64,000 nucleotides of DNA from Petrosia ficiformis. Its lineage: Eukaryota > Porifera > Demospongiae > Haplosclerida > Petrosiidae. Positions 16,260 to 30,100 of this stretch are shown here, one piece after another; the stretch's first letter is position 1, and each line of letters starts with the position of its first letter. The notes under the pieces were generated by a model. The model saw only the letters and a list, made by a program, of their open reading frames with translations, was not told where the DNA came from and made no database searches. Position numbers and translations under genes: made by a program. Where the stretch lies: positions 57,453,746 through 57,517,745 of the forward strand of contig OX345636.1 in NCBI GenBank assembly GCA_947044365.1, read 5' to 3'.

Positions 16260-19200
16260 ACTCCTAATACATTGAAGAGCCTATAGCACTACTGGTGGTA
16301 TATGTAATCATAACTATTCAATGAGTGTGCTGTACTTCACTATGTGTAGACTCCTAATACATTGAAGAGCCTATAGCACTACTGGTGGTGTATGTAATCA
16401 TAACTATTCAATGAGTGTGCTGTACTGCACCATGTGTAGGTAGACTCCTAATACATTGAAGAGCCTATAGCACTACTGGTGGTGTATGTAATCATAACTA
16501 TTCAATGAGTGTGCTGTACTGCACCATGTGGGGACTCCTAGTACATTGAAGAGCCTATAGCACTACTGGTGGTGTATGTAATCATAACTATTCAATGAGT
16601 GTGCTGTACTGCACCATGTGTAGGTAGACTCCTAATACATTGAAGAGCCTATAGCACTACTGATGGTGTATGTAATCATAACTATTCAACGAGTGTGCTG
16701 TACTGCACCATGTGTAGGTAGACTCCTAATACATTGAAGAGCCTATAGCACTACTGGTGGTGTATGTAATTATAACTATTCAATGAGTGTGCTGTACTGC
16801 ACCATGTGGGGACTCCTAATACATTGAAGAGCCTATAGCACTACTGGTGGTGTATGTAATCATTACTATTCAATGAATGTGCTGTACTGCACCATGTGGG
16901 GACTCCTAATACATTGAAGAGCCTATAGCACTACTGGTGGTGTATGTAATCATAGCTATTCAATGAGTGTGCTGTACTTCACCATGTAGAGACTCCTAAT
17001 ACATTGAAGAGCCTATAGCACTACTGGTGGTGTATGTAATCATAACTATTCAATGAGTGTGCTGTACTGCACCATGTGTAGGTAGACTCCTAATACATTG
17101 AAGAGCCTATAGCACTACTGGTGGTGTATGTAATCATAACTATTCAATGAGTGTGCTGTACTTCACTATGTGTAGACTCCTAATACATTGAAGAGCCTAT
17201 AGCACTACTGGTGGTATATGTAATCATAGCTATTAAATGAGTGTGCTGTACTGCACCATGTGTAGGTAGACTCCTAATACATTGAAGAGCCTATAGCACT
17301 ACTGGTGGTGTATGTAATCATAACTATTCAATGAGTGTGCTGTACTGCACCATGTGGGGACTCCTAATACATTGAAGAGCCTATAGCACTACTGGTGGTG
17401 TATGTAATCATAACTATTCAATGAGTGTGCTGTACTTCACCATGTAGAGACTCCTAATACATTGAAGAGCCTATAGCACTACTGGTGGTGTATGTAATCA
17501 TAACTATTCAATGAGTGTGCTGTACTGCACCATGTGGGGACTCTTAATACATTGAAGAGCCTATAGCACTACTGGTGGTGTATGTAATCATAACTATTCA
17601 ATGAGTGTGCTGTACTGCACCATGTGTAGGTAGACTCCTAATACATTGAAGAGCCTATAGCACTACTGGTGGTGTATGTAATCATAACTATTCAATGAGT
17701 GTGCTGTACTGCACCATGTGGGGACTCCTAATACATTGAAGAGCCTATAGCACTACTGGTGGTGTATGTAATCATAACTATTCAATGAGTGTGCTGTACT
17801 TCACCATGTAGAGACTCCTAATACATTGAAGAGCCTATAGCACTACTGGTGGTGTATGTAATCATAACTATTCAATGAGTGTGCTGTACTGCACCATGTG
17901 TAGGTAGACTCCTAATACATTGAAGAGCCTATAGCACTACTGGTGGTGTATGTAATCATAACTATTCAATGAGTGTGCTGTACTTCACTATGTGTAGACT
18001 CCTAATACATTGAAGAGCCTATAGCACTACTGGTGGTATATGTAATCATAGCTATTAAATGAGTGTGCTGTACTGCACCATGTGTAGGTAGACTCCTAAT
18101 ACATTGAAGAGCCTATAGCACTACTGGTGGTGTATGTAATCATAACTATTCAATGAGTGTGCTGTACTGCACCATGTGGGGACTCCTAGTACATTGAAGA
18201 GCCTATAGCACTACTGGTGGTGTATGTAATCATAACTATTCAATGAGTGTGCTGTACTTCACCATGTAGAGACTCCTAATACATTGAAGAGCCTATAGCA
18301 CTACTGGTGGTGTATGTAATCATAACTATTCAATGAGTGTGCTGTACTGCACCATGTGGGGACTCTTAATACATTGAAGAGCCTATAGCACTACTGGTGG
18401 TGTATGTAATCATAACTATTCAATGAGTGTGCTGTACTGCACCATGTGTAGGTAGACTCCTAATACATTGAAGAGCCTATAGCACTACTGGTGGTGTATG
18501 TAATCATAACTATTCAATGAGTGTGCTGTACTGCACCATGTGGGGACTCCTAATACATTGAAGAGCCTATAGCACTACTGGTGGTATATGTAATCATAAC
18601 TATTCAATGAGTGTGCTGTACTTCACCATGTAGAGACTCCTAATACATTGAAGAGCCTATAGCACTACTGGTGGTGTATGTAATCATAACTATTCAATGA
18701 GTGTGCTGTACTGCACCATGTGTAGGTAGACTCCTAATACATTGAAGAGCCTATAGCACTACTGGTGGTGTATGTAATCATAACTATTCAATGAGTGTGC
18801 TGTACTGCACCCTGTGGGGACTCCTAATACATTGAAGAGCCTATAGCACTACTGGTGGTGTATGTAATCATAACTATTCAATGAGTGTGCTGTACTTCAC
18901 CATGTAGAGACTCCTAATACATTAAAGAGCCTATAGCACTACTGGTGGTGTATGTAATCATAACTATTCAATGAGTGTGCTGTACTGCACCATGTGGGGA
19001 CTCCTAATACATTGAAGAGCCTATAGCACTACTGGTGGTGTATGTAATCATAACTATTCAATGAGTGTGCTGTACTGCACCATGTGTAGGTAGACTCCTA
19101 ATACATTGAAGAGCCTATAGCACTACTGGTGGTGTATGTAATCATAACTATTCAATGAGTGTACTGTACTGCACCATGTGGGGACTCCTAATACATTGAA

Positions 19201-22200
19201 GAGCCTATAGCACTACTGGTGGTGTATGTAATTATAACTATTCAATGAGTGTGCTGTACTGCACCATGTGGGGACTCCTAATACATTGAAGAGCCTATAG
19301 CACTACTGGTGGTGTATGTAATCATTACTATTCAATGAGTGTGCTGTACTGCACCATGTGGGGACTCCTAATACATTGAAGAGCCTATAGCACTACTGGT
19401 GGTGTATGTAATCATAACTATTCAATGAGTGTGCTGTACTTCACCATGTAGAGACTCCTAATACATTGAAGAGCCTATAGCACTACTGGTGGTGTATGTA
19501 ATCATAACTATTCAATGAGTGTGCTGTACTGCACCATGTGTAGGTAGACTCCTAATACATTGAAGAGCCTATAGCACTACTGGTGGTATATGTAATCATA
19601 ACTATTCAATGAGTGTGCTGTACTTCACTATGTGTAGACTCCTAATACATTGAAGAGCCTATAGCACTACTGGTGGTGTATGTAATCATAACTATTCAAT
19701 GAGTGTGCTGTACTGCACCATGTGTAGGTAGACTCCTAATACATTGAAGAGCCTATAGCACTACTGGTGGTGTATGTAATCATAACTATTCAATGAGTGT
19801 GCTGTACTGCACCATGTGGGGACTCCTAGTACATTGAAGAGCCTATAGCACTACTGGTGGTGTATGTAATCATAACTATTCAATGAGTGTGCTGTACTGC
19901 ACCATGTGTAGGTAGACTCCTAATACATTGAAGAGCCTATAGCACTACTGATGGTGTATGTAATCATAACTATTCAACGAGTGTGCTGTACTGCACCATG
20001 TGTAGGTAGACTCCTAATACATTGAAGAGCCTATAGCACTACTGGTGGTGTATGTAATTATAACTATTCAATGAGTGTGCTGTACTGCACCATGTGGGGA
20101 CTCCTAATACATTGAAGAGCCTATAGCACTACTGGTGGTGTATGTAATCATTACTATTCAATGAATGTGCTGTACTGCACCATGTGGGGACTCCTAATAC
20201 ATTGAAGAGCCTATAGCACTACTGGTGGTGTATGTAATCATAGCTATTCAATGAGTGTGCTGTACTTCACCATGTAGAGACTCCTAATACATTGAAGAGC
20301 CTATAGCACTACTGGTGGTGTATGTAATCATAACTATTCAATGAGTGTGCTGTACTGCACCATGTGTAGGTAGACTCCTAATACATTGAAGAGCCTATAG
20401 CACTACTGGTGGTGTATGTAATCATAACTATTCAATGAGTGTGCTGTACTTCACTATGTGTAGACTCCTAATACATTGAAGAGCCTATAGCACTACTGGT
20501 GGTATATGTAATCATAGCTATTAAATGAGTGTGCTGTACTGCACCATGTGTAGGTAGACTCCTAATACATTGAAGAGCCTATAGCACTACTGGTGGTGTA
20601 TGTAATCATAACTATTCAATGAGTGTGCTGTACTGCACCATGTGGGGACTCCTAATACATTGAAGAGCCTATAGCACTACTGGTGGTGTATGTAATCATA
20701 ACTATTCAATGAGTGTGCTGTACTTCACCATGTAGAGACTCCTAATACATTGAAGAGCCTATAGCACTACTGGTGGTGTATGTAATCATAACTATTCAAT
20801 GAGTGTGCTGTACTGCACCATGTGGGGACTCTTAATACATTGAAGAGCCTATAGCACTACTGGTGGTGTATGTAATCATAACTATTCAATGAGTGTGCTG
20901 TACTGCACCATGTGTAGGTAGACTCCTAATACATTGAAGAGCCTATAGCACTACTGGTGGTGTATGTAATCATAACTATTCAATGAGTGTGCTGTACTGC
21001 ACCATGTGGGGACTCCTAATACATTGAAGAGCCTATAGCACTACTGGTGGTGTATGTAATCATAACTATTCAATGAGTGTGCTGTACTTCACCATGTAGA
21101 GACTCCTAATACATTGAAGAGCCTATAGCACTACTGGTGGTGTATGTAATCATAACTATTCAATGAGTGTGCTGTACTGCACCATGTGTAGGTAGACTCC
21201 TAATACATTGAAGAGCCTATAGCACTACTGGTGGTGTATGTAATCATAACTATTCAATGAGTGTGCTGTACTTCACTATGTGTAGACTCCTAATACATTG
21301 AAGAGCCTATAGCACTACTGGTGGTATATGTAATCATAGCTATTAAATGAGTGTGCTGTACTGCACCATGTGTAGGTAGACTCCTAATACATTGAAGAGC
21401 CTATAGCACTACTGGTGGTGTATGTAATCATAACTATTCAATGAGTGTGCTGTACTGCACCATGTGGGGACTCCTAATACATTGAAGAGCCTATAGCACT
21501 ACTGGTGGTGTATGTAATCATAACTATTCAATGAGTGTGCTGTACTTCACCATGTAGAGACTCCTAATACATTGAAGAGCCTATAGCACTACTGGTGGTG
21601 TATGTAATCATAACTATTCAATGAGTGTGCTGTACTGCACCATGTGGGGACTCTTAATACATTGAAGAGCCTATAGCACTACTGGTGGTGTATGTAATCA
21701 TAACTATTCAATGAGTGTGCTGTACTGCACCATGTGTAGGTAGACTCCTAATACATTGAAGAGCCTATAGCACTACTGGTGGTGTATGTAATCATAACTA
21801 TTCAATGAGTGTGCTGTACTGCACCATGTGGGGACTCCTAATACATTGAAGAGCCTATAGCACTACTGGTGGTGTATGTAATCATAACTATTCAATGAGT
21901 GTGCTGTACTTCACCATGTAGAGACTCCTAATACATTGAAGAGCCTATAGCACTACTGGTGGTGTATGTAATCATAACTATTCAATGAGTGTGCTGTACT
22001 GCACCATGTGTAGGTAGACTCCTAATACATTGAAGAGCCTATAGCACTACTGGTGGTGTATGTAATCATAACTATTCAATGAGTGTGCTGTACTGCACCC
22101 TGTGGGGACTCCTAATACATTGAAGAGCCTATAGCACTACTGGTGGTGTATGTAATCATAACTATTCAATGAGTGTGCTGTACTTCACCATGTAGAGACT

Positions 22201-22510
22201 CCTAATACATTAAAGAGCCTATAGCACTACTGGTGGTGTATGTAATCATAACTATTCAATGAGTGTGCTGTACTGCACCATGTGGGGACTCCTAATACAT
22301 TGAAGAGCCTATAGCACTACTGGTGGTGTATGTAATCATAACTATTCAATGAGTGTGCTGTACTGCACCATGTGTAGGTAGACTCCTAATACATTGAAGA
22401 GCCTATAGCACTACTGGTGGTGTATGTAATCATAACTATACAATGAGTGTACTGTACTGCACCATGTGGGGACTCCTAATACATTGAAGAGCCTATAGCA
22501 CTACTGGTGG
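16260..22510. repeat. Nested higher-order repeat: 3,288-bp duplication containing 822-bp duplications
   Basis: Two long blocks are 3,288 bp apart. Paired markers are CTCCTAGTACATTG near 16,541 and 19,829; TTCAACGAGTG near 16,685 and 19,973; CAATGAATGTG near 16,871 and 20,159; CACCCTGTGG near 18,811 and 22,099; and CATTAAAGAGCC near 18,921 and 22,209. Inside each block a nine-unit (822 bp) segment is itself doubled: TATTAAATGAG near 17,231 and 18,053, then 20,519 and 21,341; GACTCTTAATAC near 17,541 and 18,363, then 20,829 and 21,651. The order of events was therefore 822-bp duplication first, then 3,288-bp duplication of the result. Confidence 0.9.
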
Positions 22511-23089
22511 TGTATGTAATCATAACTATTCAATGAGTGTGCTGTACTTCACCATGTAGAGACTCCTAATACATTGAAGAGCCTATAGCACTACTGGTGG
22601 TGTATGTAATCATAACTATTCAATGAGTGTGCTGTACTTCACCATGTAGAGACTCAAAATACATTGAAGAGCCTATAGCACTACTGGTGGTGTATGTAAT
22701 CATAACTATTCAATGAGTGTGCTGTACTGCACCATGTGTAGGTAGACTCCTAATACATTGAAGAGCCTATAGCACTACTGGTGGTGTATGTAATCATAAC
22801 TATTCAATGAGTGTGCTGTACTTCACTATGTGTAGACTCCTAATACATTGAAGAGCCTATAGCACTACTGGTGGTATATGTAATCATAACTATTCAATGA
22901 GTGTGCTGTACTGCACCATGTGTAGGTAGACTCCTAATACATTGAAGAGCCTATAGCACTACTGGTGGTGTATGTAATCATAACTATTCAATGAGTGTGC
23001 TGTACTGCACCATGTGTAGGTAGACTCCTAATACATTGAAAAGCCTATAGTACTACTGGTGGTGTATGTAATCATAACCATTCAATGAG

Positions 23090-24780
23090 TGTGCTGTACT
23101 GCACCATGTGGGAACTCCTAATTCATTGAAGAGGTTATAGCACTACTGGTGGTGTCAATGAGTGTGCTGTACTGCACCATGTGGGGACTCCTAATACATT
23201 GAAGAGCCTATAGCACTACTGGTGGTGTATGTAATCATAACCATTCAATGAGTTTGCTGTACTTCACCATGTGGAGACTCCTAATACATTGAAGAGCCTA
23301 TAGCACTACTGGTGGTGTCAAAGAGTGTGCTGTACTGCACCATGTGGGGACTCCTAATACATTGAAGAGTTTATAGCACTACTGGTAGTGTATGTAATCA
23401 TAACTATTCAATGAGTTTGCTGTACTTCACCATGTAGAGACTCCTAATACATTGAAGAGTCTATAGTACTACTGGTGGTGTATGTAATCATAACCATTCA
23501 ATGAGTTTGCTGTACTTCACTATGTGTAGACTCCTAATACATTGAAGAGTCTATAGCACTACTGGTGGTATATGTAATCATAACCATTCAATGAGTTTGC
23601 TGTACTTCACTATGTGTAGACTCTTAATACATTGAAGAGTCTATAGCACTACTGGTGGTGTATGTAATCATAACCATTCAATGAGTTTGCTGTACTTCAC
23701 TATGTGTAGACTCCTAATACATTGAAGAGTCTATAGCACTACTGGTGGTGTATGTAATCACAGCTATTCAATGAGTGTGCTGTACTTCACCATGTGTAGA
23801 CTCCTAATACATTGAAGAGTCTATAGTACTACTGGTGGTGTATGTAATCATAACCATTCAATGAGTTTGCTGTACTTCACCATGTAGAGACTCCTAATAC
23901 ATTGAAGAGTCTATAGCACTACTGGTGGTGTATGTAATCATAACTATTCAATGAGTGTGGTGTACTTCACTATGTGTAGACTCCTAATACATTGAAGAGT
24001 CTATAACACTACTGGTGGTATATGTAATCATAACCATTCAATGAGTTTGCTGTACTTCAGTATGTGTAGACTCCTAATACATTGAAGAGCCTATAGCACT
24101 ACTGGTGGTGTATGTAATCACAGCTATTCAATGAGTGTGCTGTACTTCACCATGTGTAGACTCCTAATACATTGAAGAGCTTATAGTACTACTGGTGGTG
24201 TATGTAATCATAACCATTCAATGAGTTTGCTGTACTTCACTATGTGTAGACTCCAAATACATTGAAGAGATTATAGTACTACTGGTGGTGTATGTAATCA
24301 TAATTCATAACCATTCAATGAGTTTGCTGTACTTCAGTATGTGTAGACTCCTAATACATTGAAGAGCCTATAGCACTACTGGTGGTGTATGTAATCATAA
24401 CTATTCAATGAGTGTGCTGTACTGCACCATGTGTAGGTAGACTCCTAATACATTGAAGAGCCTATAGCACTACTGGTGGTGTATGTAATCATAACTATTC
24501 AATGAGTGTGCTGTACTTCACTATGTGTAGACTCCTAATACATTGAAGAGCCTATAGCACTACTGGTGGTATATGTAATCATAACTATTCAATGAGTGTG
24601 CTGTACTGCACCATGTGTAGGTAGACTCCTAATACATTGAAGAGCCTATAGCACTACTGGTGGTGTATGTAATCATAACTATTCAATGAGTGTGCTGTAC
24701 TGCACCATGTGTAGGTAGACTCCTAATACATTGAAGAGCCTATAGCACTACTGGTGGTGTATGTAATCATAACTATTCAA
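23090..24780. repeat. Mixed zone between satellite families, with short units and a family I island
   Basis: From about 23,100 the units change from family I to family II and include two 73-bp units with a 17-bp internal deletion (TGGTGTCAATGAG near 23,155 and TGGTGTCAAAGAG near 23,309). Family II units then run to about 24,350. Positions about 24,351-24,780 revert to family I units with the GTAG linker, in the same order as 22,690-23,080 and offset by 1,695 bp (the CTTCACTATG unit at 22,821 matches 24,516). Family II resumes after that. Confidence 0.8.
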
Positions 24781-27130
24781 TGAGTTTGCTGTACTTCAGT
24801 ATGTGTAGACTCCTAATACATTGAAGAGTCTATAGCACTACTGGTGGTGTATGTAATCATAACCATTCAATGAGTTTGCTGTACTTCACTATGTGTAGAC
24901 TCCTAATACATTGAAGAGTCTATAGCACTACTGGTGGTGTATGTAATCACAGCTATTCAATGAGTGTGCTGTACTTCACCATGTGTAGACTCCTAATACA
25001 TTGAAGAGTCTATAGTACTACTGGTGGTGTATGTAATCATAACCATTCAATGAGTTTGCTGTACTTCACCATGTAGAGACTCCTAATACATTGAAGAGTC
25101 TATAGCACTACTGGTGGTGTATGTAATCATAACTATTCAATGAGTGTGGTGTACTTCACTATGTGTAGACTCCTAATACATTGAAGAGTCTATAACACTA
25201 CTGGTGGTATATGTAATCATAACCATTCAATGAGTTTGCTGTACTTCAGTATGTGTAGACTCCTAATACATTGAAGAGCCTATAGCACTACTGGTGGTGT
25301 ATGTAATCACAGCTATTCAATGAGTGTGCTGTACTTCACCATGTGTAGACTCCTAATACATTGAAGAGCTTATAGTACTACTGGTGGTGTATGTAATCAT
25401 AACCATTCAATGAGTTTGCTGTACTTCACTATGTGTAGACTCCAAATACATTGAAGAGATTATAGTACTACTGGTGGTGTATGTAATCATAATTCATAAC
25501 CATTCAATGAGTTTGCTGTACTTCACTATGTGTAGACTCCTAATACATTGAAGAGCCTATAGCACTACTGGTGGTGTATGTAATCATAACCATTCAATGA
25601 GTTTGCTGTACTTCACTGTGTGTAGACTCCTAATACATTGAAGAGTCTATAGCACTACTGGTGGTGTATGTAATCATAACCATTCAATGAGTGTGCTGTA
25701 CTTCACTATGTGTAGACTCATAATACATTGAAGAGCTATAACACTACTGGTGGTGTATGTAATCACAGCTATTCAATGAGTTTGCTGTACTTCACTATGT
25801 GTAGACTCCTAATACATTGAAGAGTCTATAGCACTACTGGTGGTGTATGTAATCATAACCATTCAATGAGTTTGCTGTACTTCACTATGTGTAGACTCCT
25901 AATACATTGAAGAGCTATAGCACTACTGGTGGTGTATGTAATCATAACTATTCAATGAGTGTGCTGTACTTCACCATGTGTAGACTCCTAATACATTGAA
26001 GAGCCTATAGCACTACTGGTGGTGTATGTAATCATAACCATTCAATGAGTTTGCTGTACTTCACTATGTGTAGACTCCTAATACATTGAAGAGCCTATAG
26101 CACTACTGGTGATGTATGTAATCATAACCATTCAATGAGTTTGCTGTACTTCACTGTGTGTAGACTCCTAATACATTGAAGAGTCTATAGCACTACTGGT
26201 GGTGTATGTAATCACAGCTATTCAATGAGTGTGCTGTACTTCACCATGTGTAGACTCCTAATACATTGAAGAGCCTATAGTACTACTGGTGGTGTATGTA
26301 ATCATAACCATTCAATGAGTTTGCTGTACTTCACTATGTGTAGACTCCTAATACATTGAAGAGCCTATAGCACTACTGGTGGTGTATGTAATCATAACTA
26401 TTCAATGAGTTTGCTGTACTTCACTATGTGTAGACTCCTAATACATTGAAGAGTCTATAGCACAACTGGTGGTATATGTAATCATAACCATTCAATGAGT
26501 TTGCTGTACTTCACTATGTGTAGACTCCTAATACATTGAAGAGCCTATAGCACTACTGGTGGTGTATGTAATCATAACCATTCAATGAGTTTGCTGTACT
26601 TCACTATGTGTAGACTCCAAATACATTGAAGAGCTTATAGTACTACTGGTGGTGTATGTAATCATAACCATTCAATGAGTGTGCTGTACTTCACTATGTG
26701 TAGACTCATAATACATTGAAGAGCTATAACACTACTCGTGGTGTATGTAATCACAGCTATTCAATGAGTTTGCTGTACTTCACTATGTGTAGACTCCTAA
26801 TACATTGAAGAGTCTATAACACTACTGGTGGTATATGTAATCATAACCATTCAATGAGTTTGCTGTACTTCAGTATGTGTAGACTCCTAATACATTGAAG
26901 AGCCTATAGCACTACTGGTGGTGTATGTAATCACAGCTATTCAATGAGTGTGCTGTACTTCACCATGTGTAGACTCCTAATACATTGAAGAGCTTATAGT
27001 ACTACTGGTGGTGTATGTAATCATAACCATTCAATGAGTTTGCTGTACTTCACTATGTGTAGACTCCAAATACATTGAAGAGATTATAGTACTACTGGTG
27101 GTGTATGTAATCATAATTCATAACCATTCA
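23700..27130. repeat. Higher-order repeat with a 97-bp marker unit, three copies spaced 1,189 and 1,624 bp
   Basis: A unit with a 7-bp insertion (ATCATAATTCATAACC) occurs at about 24,301, 25,490 and 27,114. The preceding marker TCTATAACACTACTGG occurs at 24,001, 25,190 and 26,814 with the same spacings, and GAGTGTGGTGTAC marks the first two copies. The third copy is separated by an additional block of family II units. The insertion looks like a local duplication of TCATAAT. Confidence 0.85.
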
Positions 27131-30100
27131 ATGAGTTTGCTGTACTTCACTATGTGTAGACTCCTAATACATTGAAGAGCCTATAGCACTACTGGTGGTG
27201 TATGTAATCATAACCATTCAATGAGTTTGCTGTACTTCACTGTGTGTAGACTCCTAATACATTGAAGAGTCTATAGCACTACTGGTGGTGTATGTAATCA
27301 TAACTATTCAATGAGTGTGCTGTACTTCACCATGTGTAGACTCCTAATACATTGAAGAGCCTATAGCACTACTGGTGGTGTATGTAATCATAACCATTCA
27401 ATGAGTTTGCTGTACTTCACTATGTGTAGACTCCTAATACATTGAAGAGCCTATAGCACTACTGGTGGTGTATGTAATCATAACCATTCAATGAGTTTGC
27501 TGTACTTCACTGTGTGTAGACTCCTAATACATTGAAGAGTCTATAGCACTACTGGTGGTGTATGTAATCACAGCTATTCAATGAGTGTGCTGTACTTCAC
27601 CATGTGTAGACTCCTAATACATTGAAGAGCCTATAGTACTACTGGTGGTGTATGTAATCATAACCATTCAATGAGTTTGCTGTACTTCACTATGTGTAGA
27701 CTCCTAATACATTGAAGAGCCTATAGCACTACTGGTGGTGTATGTAATCATAACTATTCAATGAGTTTGCTGTACTTCACTATGTGTAGACTCCTAATAC
27801 ATTGAAGAGTCTATAGCACAACTGGTGGTATATGTAATCATAACCATTCAATGAGTTTGCTGTACTTCACTATGTGTAGACTCCTAATACATTGAAGAGC
27901 CTATAGCACTACTGGTGGTGTATGTAATCATAACCATTCAAAGAGTTTGCTGTACTTCACTATGTGTAGACTCCAAATACATTGAAGAGCTTATAGTACT
28001 ACTGGTGGTGTATGTAATCATAACCATTCAATGAGTGTGCTGTACTTCACTATGTGTAGACTCATAATACATTGAAGAGCTATAACACTACTCGTGGTGT
28101 ATGTAATCACAGCTATTCAATGAGTTTGCTGTACTTCACTATGTGTAGACTCCTAATACATTGAAGAGTCTATAGCACTACTGGTGGTGTATGTAATCAT
28201 AACCATTCAATGAGTTTGCTGTACTTCACTATGTGTAGACTCCTAATACATTGAAGAGCTATAGCACTACTGGTGGTGTATGTAATCATAACTATTCAAT
28301 GAGTGTGCTGTACTTCACCATGTGTAGACTCCTAATACATTGAAGAGCCTATAGCACTACTGGTGTTGTATGTAATCATAACTATTCAATGAGTTTGCTG
28401 TACTTCACTATGTGTAGACTCCTAATACATTGAAGAGTCTATAGCACTACTGGTGGTGTATGTAATCATAACCATTCAATGAGTTTGCTGTACTTGACTA
28501 TGTGTAGACTCCTAATACATTGAAGAGTCTATAGCACTACTGGTGGTGTATGTAATCATAACCATTCAATGAGTGTGCTGTACTTCACTATGTGTAGACT
28601 CATAATACATTGAAGAGCTATAACACTACTGGTGGTGTATGTAATCACAGCTATTCAATGAGTTTGCTGTACTTCACTATGTGTAGACTCCTAATACATT
28701 GAAGAGCCTATAGCACTACTGGTGGTGTATGTAATCACAGCTATTCAATGAGTGTGCTGTACTTCACCATGTGTAGACTCCTAATACATTGAAGAGTCTA
28801 TAGCACTACTAGTGGTGTATGTAATCATAGCTATTCAATGAGTTTGGTGTACTTCACTATGTGTAGACTCCTAATACATTGAAGAGTCTATAGTACTACT
28901 GGTGGTGTATGTAATCATAACTATTCAATGAGTGTGCTGTACATGTACTTCACCATGTAGAGACTCCTAATACATTGAAGAGCCTATAGCATACTGGTGG
29001 TGTATGTAATCATAACCATTCAATGAGTTTGCTGTACTTCACTATGTGTAGACTCCTAATACATTGAAGAGTCTATAGCACTACTGGTGGTGTATGTAAT
29101 CATAACTATTCAATGAGTTTGCTGTACTTCACTATGTGTAGACTCCTAATACATTGAAGAGTCTATAGCACAACTGGTGGTATATGTAATCATAACCATT
29201 CAATGAGTTTGCTGTACTTCACTATGTGTAGACTCCTAATACATTGAAGAGCCTATAGCACTACTGGTGGTGTATGTAATCATAACCATTCAATGAGTTT
29301 GCTGTACTTCACTATGTGTAGACTCCAAATACATTGAAGAGCTTATAGTACTACTGGTGGTGTATGTAATCATAACCATTCAATGAGTGTGCTGTACTTC
29401 ACTATGTGTAGACTCATAATACATTGAAGAGCTATAACACTATTCGTGGTGTATGTAATCACAGCTATTCAATGAGTTTGCTGTACTTCACTATGTGTAG
29501 ACTCCTAATACATTGAAGAGTCTATAGCACTACTGGTGGTGTATGTAATCATAACCATTCAATGAGTTTGCTGTACTTCACTATGTGTAGACTCCTAATA
29601 CATTGAAGAGCTATAGCACTACTGGTGGTGTATGTAATCATAACTATTCAATGAGTGTGCTGTACTTCACCATGTGTAGACTCCTAATACATTGAAGAGC
29701 CTATAGCACTACTGGTGTTGTATGTAATCATAACTATTCAATGAGTTTGCTGTACTTCACTATGTGTAGACTCCTAATACATTGAAGAGTCTATAGCACT
29801 ACTGGTGGTGTATGTAATCATAACCATTCAATGAGTTTGCTGTACTTCACTATGTGTAGACTCCTAATACATTGAAGAGTCTATAGCACTACTGGTGGTG
29901 TATGTAATCATAACCATTCAATGAGTGTGCTGTACTTCACTATGTGTAGACTCATAATACATTGAAGAGCTATAACACTACTGGTGGTGTATGTAATCAC
30001 AGCTATTCAATGAGTTTGCTGTACTTCACTATGTGTAGACTCCTAATACATTGAAGAGCCTATAGCACTACTGGTGGTGTATGTAATCACAGCTATTCAA

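Larger units (their letters stand above)
1..23090. repeat. Satellite subfamily I domain
   Basis: Units here are dominated by GAGTGTGCTGTACTGCACC or the TTCACC form, by AACTATTC or AGCTATTC, by GAGCCTATAGCAC, and by linkers CATGTGTAGGTAGACTCC (94-bp unit), CATGTGGGGACTCC or CATGTAGAGACTCC (90-bp unit). In many units GTGCTGTACTGCAC forms a near-perfect dyad (12 of 14 positions pair), first seen at 341-354. The first three units (1 to about 272) instead carry family II features such as GAGTTTGCTGTACTTC, so the left edge may be close to another family boundary. The boundary on the right is gradual. Confidence 0.85.
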
